A stretch of 64,000 bases of DNA from Alopecurus myosuroides (Eukaryota > Streptophyta > Magnoliopsida > Poales > Poaceae). The notes beneath the pieces are model-generated. The model worked only from the letters and a program-made list of their open reading frames with translations, was not told the origin of the DNA and searched no databases. Positions 44,791 to 54,621 of this stretch are shown here, piece by piece. How positions within the stretch are numbered: position 1 is the stretch's first letter; each line of letters begins with the position of its first letter. A program made the position numbers and the translations under genes. The DNA lies in assembly GCA_028641055.1 (NCBI GenBank), contig CM054061.1:30057523-30121522 (forward strand), read 5' to 3'.

Positions 44791-46484
44791 ATGGAGGATG
44801 CGGCGGCAGAGACGCAAGTTTCCAAGATGTGCATAGCGCTCCAACACGACGGCACACATGCACAGCCCAGGGGCGACAACGGTGGTGGAAAATATGTCGA
44901 CCTCGATGTCATCAGCCGCCTCCCCGACGCCATCCTCGGCTCCATCATCTCTCTCCTTCCCACCAAGGACGGCGCACGCACGCAGGCGCTCTCCCGCCGG
45001 TGGCTTCCCCTCTGGCGCTCCCCCATGGCGCCGCTTAACCTCGTGGCCGATAGTAGCCTCTCCCATCAGTAATCCCGTGCCGCGGTGATCTCCAAGATCC
45101 TGTCCGACCATCATGGACCGGCACGCTGCTTCTCGCTAGTCGTCACCATCTTATGTGGTGGCATACTTGACAAGGTCTCTGGCTGGCTGTCCTCCGAGTC
45201 CCTCACTGGCCTCGAGGAGCTCCAGATCACCGTCGGGTGGAGCACTCGCTACCTGCTGCCGCTGAACAATCTACTCCGTTTCGTGCCGACGCTACGTGTG
45301 CTCAAACTCCACAACTGTCAATTTCCTCTCCTAGCTGTGTCACCAAATTTTCCCCGCATCAAGCAGCTCGTCCTATTCAATGTGGACATATCGGAGGACT
45401 CTCTCCAAACCATAATCTATGGTTGCGCCGTTTTGGAAAGCCTCTCGCTGCATAGAATGTCGTCTTTTTAGTCGCCTTTGCATCAGGTCAATGACGCTTA
45501 GGAGTATCAGTTTCTATGCGGGCAGCTCAAAAGTTCTCATCACCTTCCAAGAGCTGGTCATTGAAGACGCCCCTTGTCTCGAGAGGTTGATACCAATTTA
45601 TCCGGAAGATGGTCCAGGAACCATCCGAGTGATTCGGGCTCCTAAACTGAAGATACTTGGTTTTTTGTCTGAAGGAATATCCACGCTCCACCTTGGAACC
45701 ACAGTTTTTCAGGTAGCATCGAAGACCACATTCAACATTTCCATATGCATGCTATTGTTTTCATTTCACTTAATTTTTCTTTTGCCAGAAAATGAGTGCG
45801 GCCAGTTTAACAACCAAAATGCACACTTTTTTTTTTTGAAATGGGAGCCTAGCCCCAGCCTCTGCATCGCGAGGATGCACACAGCTGAAACCAAAATGCA
45901 CACAGTTAAGGTTTTGGCTCTTGAATCTCGTGACGCTAATCTGGGTGCAGTTGTTGACTTGCTCAAGTGCTTCATTTGCTTACAGAAGCTATATGTCACC
46001 GTGAGTATTCATATTTGTTGTTTAAAATGTCAAAAAATCACATCGGGCCAGACCTATTATCCAGTGAATACGTATTATGACACAACCTTTATATCACGTT
46101 TTCTTCTATTCCCAGTTGCAACCAGGGAATGATAGCAATAATTTGTGGAAGTATGACCCACTTCATCCGATTGAATGCCTGGAACTCTCTCTACAAAAAG
46201 TGGTGTTGAAGAATCATGATGGCAATAGAAGGTCATGTGTTGACTTTGCGAATTTCTTCATTTCGAATGCACGGGTGCTAAAGAAAATGGAAATCGGAGT
46301 TCATGACATGGACCAGTGGACGCGTTACCAACTCAGGCAACTTCAGGTGAAGAATAGAGCTTCTCAAGATGCACAAATTGAACCAAGAATTAACACATAT
46401 GCATCCACAATCCATTGGTGTATCCATGACTTGTCAATAACTGATCCCTTTGATTTTTTTTTCTTGATACTAAAACTTTATTAG
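44791..46484 (+). pseudogene. F-box/LRR/FBD gene, plus copy U3, disrupted
   Basis: Exons 44791-45712, 45789-46000 and 46116-46484. Lesions are TAA at 45070-45072 (CAA elsewhere), the shared T5 frameshift, and a 62-bp retroposon tail plus 15-bp target duplication in exon 2, which makes that exon 212 bp instead of 135. A downstream ORF restarts at 45085. Confidence 0.9.
45827..45888 (-). mobile_element. 62-bp retroposon tail in U3 exon 2
   Basis: Flanked by AACCAAAATGCACAC at 45812-45826 and 45889-45903. The plus strand begins with 11 T, so the element lies in minus orientation with a poly(A) tail. Only the extreme 3' end is present. It occurs in U3 only, so it inserted after the amplification. 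Confidence 0.9.
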
Positions 46485-47042
46485 ATAGGTTTTCTGAAGA
46501 TTGTTCGCCCTATCTCCAAAGCAAAGCAAAAGGCCATGGTTTGTATGTCTATTGTTATCTTACCCTTTTGATACTCTTCAAAATGATGTATTGTTTCAGC
46601 ATGGAGTAGTATGTTACCAAATGTGGAGCAAACCATGACTACGGACGTGGAGGCTAAGCAAAAATCCAAATTTGTCATTATGTGTTATGTTTAATTGGCA
46701 CTAGTTGTTTCTTTCCTGTTTGGTATCATATTGAAAAGATGGCAGTACCTGAAGGCGAGAAAACACACCCTAGTGTTCTTATCTAAAATCCTGACGTATA
46801 AAGTTCATATCTCTGCATGCAGTTCATTACTTCTTTGTTAGCAAGTCATGATGATCATTATTTCCCATTTTCCATAGACAAACATAATATTTAGTTTTTT
46901 GCTAGTTTAGTGAAGCCATTCTTTTCTCGCATTTGGAATGTTTTGACTTAGATCTATCATTACTTAGCTTACTCTCATAAAAGAGTCAGTACACTTTAGA
47001 AGCTGCTTTTGCTTATTCTTATTGTGGCACCAAAAGTAATTT

Positions 47043-47390
47043 TTTTCTCGCGAAAACGCAAAAAGCTTTGCGTTTCGATGCATTGATAGATAAAGGAGAA
47101 CATTTGTACAAGCCCAAAGAAGGGCCACCCCACACCATACAACTCAACTCAGCCTAACTAGGGGAGAAGTTGACGTAGACTTCTGGCTCCCGCGGTCGCC
47201 CAGTCGCGCGCCTCGGCTTTGATCATGTCGAGGAGGGAGGGCACCGATGGTTGGGCGTTGTCGAAGATCACGGAGTTGCGGTGTTTCCAGATACACCACG
47301 CCGATAGCATGACGATCGACGAGGTGCCCCTGCGCAAAGCGCCTGGGGTGGCGGCAAGCGTCCTAGTCCACCAGTCAATGAAAACACCTA
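47043..47390 (-). mobile_element. 348-bp LINE 3' tail, unit U3
   Basis: Tandem copy; target duplications at 47027-47042 and 47391-47406. Confidence 0.9.
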
Positions 47391-47692
47391 GCACCAAAAG
47401 TAATTTCACCACAGTTTTGTAATAGTTTCATGATATCATTCTGTCTTAAATTATGAAAACGGAAAAGGCTGCACTTGATTTATCAGTTTGTTATTTTGAC
47501 ATGGATTTGGTGCCATAAGAGCAACTAGATGTATTATACCCTTTTTAAAAGAACTTGCGTGTTTTCTTGTATTAAGATAGAAGGAAGCTAATGAGTTACA
47601 AGGGAAAGCCGGTCACAGCCGAGGCACACGTCCACCAACAAAAAGGAAAAGGCTTAGTAATTTCCCGTTGCTTGAAATCTGCTTTGATCTTT

Positions 47693-48271
47693 CTACGTAT
47701 GCTGGCGTGGAAAAATCGGCGACACGGCCAGGAGTGGGAATTGACAACCGTGGAGATCGAGCACACGTAGCATCGGCACGAAACGGACCAGATTGTGCGG
47801 CGGCAGCGGGTAGTGGGTCCCCCACCAGTTGGTGACCTGGAGCTCCTCGAGGCCGGTGAGGGCCTCGGAGGACAACCAACCAGAGACCTTGTTAAGGATG
47901 CCACCACATAAGGTGGTGACGAGTAGAGAGAAGCGGCGTGCTGGTCCAGGATGGCCGGACAGGGTCTTGGAGATCATAGTGACACATGATTGGTAATGGG
48001 AGAGGTTACTATCGGCCGCGAGGTTAAGCGGCGTCATGGGGGAGCGCCAAAGGGGAACCCACCGGTGGGAGAGCGCCTGCGTGCTTGCGCCGTCCTTGGT
48101 GGGAAGGAGAGAGATGATGGAGCCGAGGATGGCGTCGGGGAGGCGGCTGATGAGATCGATGCCGCCGTTGGCGTCCGTGGGTTGTGCTTGTTTGCCCTCG
48201 TATTGGACGGCTCTGCGCATCTTCGAAACGTGCATCTCTGCAGCAGTCGCCTCTGCCGCCGCGTTCTCCAT
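47693..48271 (-). CDS. Truncated F-box ORF, unit U4, 192 aa
   Basis: Same junction ORF, intact, with SPIFPRQHT at the end instead of SPNFPRQHT. The F-box is intact. Confidence 0.5.
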   Translation of the reverse strand: MENAAAEATAAEMHVSKMRRAVQYEGKQAQPTDANGGIDLISRLPDAILGSIISLLPTKDGASTQALSHRWVPLWRSPMTPLNLAADSNLSHYQSCVTMISKTLSGHPGPARRFSLLVTTLCGGILNKVSGWLSSEALTGLEELQVTNWWGTHYPLPPHNLVRFVPMLRVLDLHGCQFPLLAVSPIFPRQHT

Positions 48272-48644
48272 GGCTGGCGGTGGTCGCAAACGAAGGTTTT
48301 GGCTTTGGCTTCTCGGTTGTCGCGTAGAGTAAGTCGCGAGAGTTTGAGAATGATGCATCCCGGCCCCATCCTACTTCTCCTTGGCGAACTGACGAGCCGT
48401 GTGCTTAATTTGGTCTTGTGGTTTGTCCCGTGTGGTAAATAGAGAGCGTCGGCATGATCCGTCCCGACCCAGGGGACGAGCCTTTTTCTTGGGTCAGTCT
48501 CACTGGCCCATACGAGGTGTTTTTGGGTGAATCTCGATACAAGCTCGGAGGATTCTACTGTGTCCAGCAACGGCCCAAGCAGACGGCTCGTGTTTTACTC
48601 AACGTGACAACCTACAAGTCAAGCCAAAACCCTAATTTGCGACC
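48272..48644. promoter_or_regulatory. Bidirectional promoter region, unit U4
   Basis: Tandem copy of the U1 segment. Confidence 0.55.
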
Positions 48645-50270
48645 ATGGAGGACGCGGCGGCAGAGACGCAAGTTTCCAAGATGTGCATAGCGCTCCAACA
48701 CGACGGCACACAGGCACAGCCCAGGGGCGACAACGGTGGTGGCAAATATGTCGACCTCGATGTCATCAGCCGCCTCCCCGACGTCATCCTCGGCTCCATC
48801 ATCTCTCTCCTTCCCACCAAGGACGGCGCACGCACGCAGGCTCTCTCCCGCCGGTGGCCTCCCCTCTGGCGCTCCCCCATGGCGCCGCTTAACCTCGTGG
48901 CCGATAGTAGCCTCTCAGCCCTCTCCCATCAGCAATCCCGTGCCGCGGTGATCTCCAAGATTCTGTCCGACCATCATGGACCGGCACGCTGCTTCTCGCT
49001 AGTCGTCGCCATCTTATGTGGTGGCATACTTGACAAGGTCTCTGGCTGGCTGTCCTCCGAGTCCCTCACTGGCCTCGAGGAGCTCCAGATCACCGTCAGG
49101 TGTAGCACTCGCTACCTGCTGCCGCTGAACAATCTACTCCGTTTCGTGCCGACGCTACGTGTGCTCAAACTCCACAACTGTCAATTTCCTCTCCTAGCTG
49201 TGTCACCAAATTTTCCCCGCATCAAGCAGCTCGTCCTATTCAATGTGGACATATCGGAGGACTCTCTCCAAACCATAATCTATGGTTGCGCCGTTTTGGA
49301 AAGCCTCTCGCTGCATAGAATGTCGTCTTTTTAGTCGCCTTTGCATCAGGTCAATGACGCTTAGGAGTATCAGTTTCTATGCGGGCAGCTCAAAAGGTCT
49401 CATCACCTTCCAAGAGCTGGTCATTGAAGACGCCCCTTGTCTCGAGAGGCTGATACCAATTTATCCGGAAGATGGTCCAGGAACCATCCGAGTGATTCGG
49501 GCTCCTAAACTGAAGATACTTGGTTTTTTGTCTGAAGGAATATCCATGCTCCACCTTGGAACCATAGTTTTTCAGGTAGCATCGAAGACCACATTCAACA
49601 TTTCCATATGCATGCTATTGTTTTCATTTCACTTAATTTTTCTTTTGCCAGAAAATGATTGCGGCCAGTTTAACAACCAAAATGCACACAGATAAGGTTT
49701 TGGCTCTTGAATCTCGTGACGCTAATCTGGGTGCAGTTGTTGACTTCCTCAAGTGCTTCATTTGCTTACAGAAGCTATATGTCACCGTGAGTATTCATAG
49801 TTGTTGTTTCAAATGTCAAAAAATCACATCGGGCCAGACCTATTATCAAGTGAATACGTATTATGACACAACCTTTATATCACGTTTTCTTCTATTCCCA
49901 GTTGCAACCAGGGAATGATAGCAATAATTTGTGGAAGTATGACCCACTTCATCCGATTGAATGCCTGGAACTCTCTCTACAAAAAGTGGTGTTGAAGAAT
50001 TATGATGGCAATAGAAGGTCATGTGTTGACTTTGCGAATTTCTTCATTTCGAATGCACGGGTGCTAAAGAAAATGGAAATCGGAGTTCGTGACATGGACC
50101 AGTGGACGCGTTACCAACTCAGGCAACTTCAGGTGAAGAATAGAGCTTCTCAAGATGCACAAATTGAACCAAGAATTAACACATATGCATCCACAATCCA
50201 TTGGTGTATCCATGACTTGTCAATAACTGATCCCTTTGATTTTTTTTTCTTGATACTAAAACTTTATTAG
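48645..50270 (+). pseudogene. F-box/LRR/FBD gene, plus copy U4, one frameshift
   Basis: Exons 48645-49575, 49652-49786 and 49902-50270. A 9-bp in-frame gain near 48920 reads SLSALSHQ where the others read SLSHQ. Apart from the shared T5 frameshift (TAG at 49332-49334, ORF 229 residues) no other lesion was seen, so with U1 it is the best-preserved plus copy. Confidence 0.85.
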
Positions 50271-50828
50271 ATAGGTTTTCTGAAGATTGTTCGTCCTATC
50301 TCCAAAGCAAAGCAAAATGCCATGGTTTGTATGTCTATTGTTATCTTACCCTTTTGATACTCTTCAAAATGATGTATTGTTTCAGCATGGAGTAGTATGT
50401 TACCAAATGTGGAGCAAACCATGACTACGGACGTGGAGGCTAAGCAAAAATCCAAATTTGTCATTATGTGTTATGTTTAATTGGCACTAGTTGTTTCTTT
50501 CCTGTTTGGTATCATATTGAAAAGATGGCAGTACCTGAAGGCGAGAAAACACACCCTAGTGTTCTTATCTAAAATCCTGACGTATAAAGTTCATATCTCT
50601 GCATGCAGTTCATTACTTCTTTGTTAGCAAGTCATGATGATCATTATTTCCCATTTTCCATAGACAAACATAATATTTAGTTTTTTGCTAGTTTAGTGAA
50701 GCCATTCTTTTCTCGCATTTGGAATGCTTTGACTTAGATCTATCATTACTTAGCTTACTCTCATAAAAGAGTCAGTACAATTTAGAAGCTGCTTTTGCTT
50801 ATTCTTATTGTGGCACCAAAAGTATTTT

Positions 50829-51176
50829 TTTTCTCGCGAAAACGCAAAATGCTTTGCGTTTCGATGCATTGATAGATAAAGGAGAACATTTGTACAAGCC
50901 CAAAGAAGGGCCACCCCACACCATACAACTCAACTCAGCCTAACTAGGGGAGAAGTTGACGTAGACCTTTGGCTCCCGCGGTCGCCCAGTCGCACGCCTC
51001 GGCTTTGATCATGTCGAGGAGGGAGGGCACCGATGGTTGGGCGTTGTCGAAGATCACGGAATTGCGGTGTTTCCAGATACACCACGCCGATAGCATGATC
51101 ATCGACGAGGTGCCCCTGCGCAAAGCGCGTGGGGTGGCGGCAAGCGTCCTAGTCCACCAGTCAATGAAAACACCTA
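50829..51176 (-). mobile_element. 348-bp LINE 3' tail, unit U4
   Basis: Tandem copy; the left target duplication carries an A-to-T change (AGTATTT where the others have AGTAATTT). Confidence 0.9.
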
Positions 51177-51479
51177 GCACCAAAAGTAATTTCAGCACAG
51201 TTTTGTAATAGTTTCATGATATCATTCTGTCTTAAATTATGAAAACGGAAAAGGCTGCACTTGATTTATCAGTTTGTTATCTTGACATGGATTTGGTGCC
51301 ATAAGAGCAACTAAGATGTATTATACCCTTTTTAAAAGAACTTGCGTGTTTTCTTGTATTAAGATAGAAGGGAGCTAATGAGTTACAAGGGAAAGCCGGT
51401 CACAGCCGAGGCACACGTCCACCAACAGAAAGGAAAAGGCTTAGTAATTTCCCATTGCTTGAAATCTGCTTTGATCTTT

Positions 51480-52058
51480 CTACGTATGCTGGCGTGGAAA
51501 ATTCGGCGACACGGCCAGGAGTGGGAATTGACAACCGTGGAGATCGAGCACACGTAGCATCGGCACGAAACGGACCAGATTGTGCGGCGGCAGCGGGTAG
51601 TGGGTCCCCCACCAGTTGGTGACCTGGAGCTCCTCGAGGCCGGTGAGGGCCTCGGAGGACAACCAACCAGAGACCTTGTTAAGGATGCCACCACATAAGG
51701 TGGTGACGAGTAGAGAGAAGCGGCGTGCTGGTCCAGGATGGTCGGACAGGGTCTTGGAGATCACAGTGACACGTGATTGGTAATGGGAGAGGTTACTATC
51801 GGCCGCGAGGTTAAGCGGCGTCATGGGGGAGCGCCAAAGGGGAACCCACCGGTGGGAGAGCGCCTGCGTGCTTGCGCCGTCCTTGGTGGGAAGGAGAGAG
51901 ATGATGGAGCCGAGGATGGCGTCGGGGAGGCGGCTGATGAGATCGATGCCGCCGTTGGCGTCCGTGGGTTGTGCTTGTTTGCCCTCGTATTGGACGGCTC
52001 TGTGCATCTTCGAAACGTGCATCTCTGCAGCAGTCGCCTCTGCCGCCGCGTTCTCCAT
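51480..52058 (-). CDS. Truncated F-box ORF, unit U5, 192 aa
   Basis: Same junction ORF, intact, with one substitution in the N-terminal part (KMHRAVQ where others have KMRRAVQ). Confidence 0.5.
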   Translation of the reverse strand: MENAAAEATAAEMHVSKMHRAVQYEGKQAQPTDANGGIDLISRLPDAILGSIISLLPTKDGASTQALSHRWVPLWRSPMTPLNLAADSNLSHYQSRVTVISKTLSDHPGPARRFSLLVTTLCGGILNKVSGWLSSEALTGLEELQVTNWWGTHYPLPPHNLVRFVPMLRVLDLHGCQFPLLAVSPNFPRQHT

Positions 52059-52431
52059 GGCTGGCGGTGGTCGGAAACGAAGGTTTTGGCTTTGGCTTCT
52101 CGGTTGTTGCGTGGAGTAAGTCGCGAGAGTTTGAGCATGATGCGTCCCGGCCCCAGCCTACTTCTCCTTGGCGAACTGACGAGCCGTGTGCTTAATTTGG
52201 TCTTGTGGTTTGTCCCGTGTGGTAAATAGCGAGCGTCGGCATGATCCGTCCCGACCCAAGGGACGAGCCTTTTTCTTGGGTTAGTCTCACTGGCCCATAC
52301 GAGGTGTTTTTGGGTAAATCTCGATACAAGCTCGAAGGATTCTACTGTGTCCAGCAACGTCCCAAGCAGACGGCTCGTGTTTTACTCAACGTGACAACCT
52401 ACAAGTCAAGCCAAAACCCTAGTTTGCGACC
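52059..52431. promoter_or_regulatory. Bidirectional promoter region, unit U5
   Basis: Tandem copy of the U1 segment. Confidence 0.55.
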
Positions 52432-52715
52432 ATGGAGGATGCGGCGGCAGAGACGCAAGTTTCCAAGATGTGCATAGCGCTCCAACACGACGGCACACAG
52501 GCACAGCCCAGGGGCGACAACTGTGGTGGCAAATATGTCGACCTCGATGTCATCAGCCGCCTCCCCGACGCCATCCTCGGCTCCATCATCTCTCTCCTTC
52601 CCACCAAGGACGGCGCACGCACGCAGGCGCTCTCCTGTCGGTGGCTTCCCCTCTGGCGCTACCCCATGGCGCCGCTTAACCTCGTGGCCGATAGTAGCCT
52701 CTCCCATCCGCAATC
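52432..52715 (+). pseudogene. F-box gene, plus copy U5, cut by the Sirevirus
   Basis: The first 284 bp of the plus F-box gene, including the F-box (with [13 protein letters not shown] changes). It stops exactly where the Sirevirus LTR begins, after CAATC. The rest of the gene is expected beyond the right edge of the window. Confidence 0.9.
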
Positions 52716-54048
52716 TGAAAGTATAGTATTGGCACCTAGAGGGGGGGGGGGGTGAATAGGTGCTACGGCAAATTTTAATTTTTCTCAAATTTAGGCTTGA
52801 CAAGAAAGGTAAATTCTCTAGATAGTGCAACTAGTGATGAATTTACCTATATGACAAGACAAGCAATCAATGCAACAAGTACAAGTAAGTAAAGAGAGTG
52901 AGGAACGAGGTAACCGATGGAAGCACACGGAGACACGATGTATTTCCGAGTTCCTCCTTTTTAGGGGAGTACGTCTCGTTGGAGGGGTGTGAGCTCGCCA
53001 CAAAGGCCTACTCAACGCCACTAAGGCTTCACCCTATTCTCCGATGAACTTCGCCACAAAGTCCTAGTTCACCTTCCACTATAGAACCCCTTTGAGGCGG
53101 GGATCAAATCCTTTACAAACACCTTGGGGCACACACCCACAACTTAATTGGGGGCTCCCAACAACTCTTGAATCACCAACAAGAAACAAGATGCCTAGGT
53201 TCTCCACAAGAGGAAACCCTAGGCAAGATCCCTCTAGCTAGAGAGGGGGAAATGAAGAACGGGTCGGTGAAGATGTAGATCGGGGCCTTCTCCTTCAATC
53301 CTCCAAAGATCTTCAAGATTGGGTGGAGGGATTGGGAGTTATGAGGGATTTGGTGAGTTCTTAAATGCTCATCAATGCTAAGGGGAAGAACTAGATCTTG
53401 AGGAAGAAGAGGAGGGCTATTTATAGTCCCTCCTCACAACTAGTCGTTGTGCAGGAAAAAAGGTACCGGAATATCCGGTCCAAGTTTGGACCGGAATATC
53501 CGGTCAGTTTGCTCCACGCAGAACTGCAGTGCTGGACCGGATTATCCGGTTGATCTGAAATAATCCGGTACAAATAATCCGGTAGATGCCAGTACGCAAA
53601 TCTTCTAGTCCTTAGCCATTTTTCCACTTCTTCAACTGCAACCGGAATATCCGGTATAGATATGAAATATCCGGTACAAATAATCCGATTGACTCCAGTA
53701 GCTCAAAACTTCCAGTCCTTAGCAGTTTTTCGCAGCAACCGGAATATCCGGTCCAGGATGAAATATCCGGTACGAATAATCCGGTTGACTCCAGTATGCG
53801 AAATTCTCAGTCCTTAGCCATTTTTGAGCTCCTTTCTCAGCAACCGGAATATCCGGTCCAGGATGAATAATCCGGTCCGAATAATCCGGTTGAGTTCTGT
53901 CCCAAAAACCTCAGGCCAAACTTCACCGACTTTTCAGTGCTCGATGCCGATGTTAAGTATAACACCTGCACACTAACACCTCGATAAATAATGTACTTAG
54001 TATTGTTAACTAACACACAAAACACTGGGAAAACGAAATGCACTTTCA
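52716..54048 (-). repeat. 3' LTR, 1333 bp
   Basis: Reads TGAAAGTGCATTTCG at its element-5' end (54048) and ends in ACTATACTTTCA (52716), so TGAAAGT/ACTTTCA form the inverted ends. A poly-G run of 13 lies near 52741. The host flank on the left is CAATC, the expected 5-bp target duplication. Confidence 0.85.
53461..53895. repeat. ACCGGAATATCCGGT repeat cluster in the LTR
   Basis: About 14 full or half copies of ACCGGA-ATA-TCCGGT and close variants (ATAATCCGGT). Spacing is irregular, 15-70 bp. The outer arms are palindromic and the 3-bp centre gives direction. Confidence 0.85.
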
Positions 54049-54062
54049 ATCTCCCCCTTTTT
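54049..54062 (-). promoter_or_regulatory. Polypurine tract next to the 3' LTR
   Basis: On the minus strand AAAAAGGGGGAGAT abuts the LTR start, the primer position for plus-strand DNA synthesis. Similar tracts lie upstream near 54132 and 54562, a known Sirevirus habit. Confidence 0.75.
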
Positions 54063-54621
54063 GGTGTTAGATGACAATACTAAGATTTGCAATAAACCTT
54101 GACAGTAATCATGCTTGAAACAAGATGAAAATCTCTCCCCCTAACTCTATGCATATCTTTTGTTTGCCTCAAACGCAAATGGATGCAATGATGTATAGGA
54201 AGAGATTTTCAACAAGTAGCAAACATGACAACGAGACAACATCACCAATATGTTGAGTGTAAAGGAGTATATACCTTGTGCGAGAACGATATATCCAAGA
54301 ATAACCAAGCACAACCAAAGATAATCTCCTCAACATATACGATAGATAACCAACACACCATAAATAGATAACCATGATAATATCCAGATAACCAATAGTC
54401 ACACACATAATAGCACACATAGTTTTAAACGACAATAAACGACAAGTTCACAAGCACGACAAATGAAGATAAAATGGACACAAGCTCTCAAAGGAAGGAT
54501 AAAAGCAAATGCTTGTGCCCGAACCCATGCAAATCCCGTAGTCTATAATAGCTACTTCTCCCCCTTTGGCATCGAGACACCAAAAAGGAGGGAAATAGCT
54601 AACTAACGCCCCAGACACGGT
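54063..54621. other. Spacer between additional ORF and LTR
   Basis: Non-coding AT-rich part of the Sirevirus, with two extra polypurine-like tracts (near 54132 and 54562). Nothing else was seen. Confidence 0.5.

Larger units (their letters stand above)
36292..52715. repeat. Tandem array of F-box units, about 3.78 kb each
   Basis: Units by their left edge GGCGTGGAAAA: U1 36292-40067, U2 40068-43849, U3 43850-47703, U4 47704-51490, U5 51491-52715 (cut by the Sirevirus). Lengths are 3776, 3782, 3854 and 3787. Each unit holds the 5' part of the minus F-box gene, the shared promoter, the whole plus F-box gene, a LINE tail and a flank. The new junction reads GTATGCT/GGCGTGG in U2-U5 and GCTTGA/GGCGTGG at the original left edge of U1. 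The units look highly similar, so the amplification is recent. Confidence 0.95.

Noticed and set aside
36578..52229. Repeated 118-150 aa ORFs opposite the F-box starts (for example 40354-40806 plus and 44758-45114 minus)
   Set aside because: They are antisense shadows of the F-box coding frames and recur only because the units recur.
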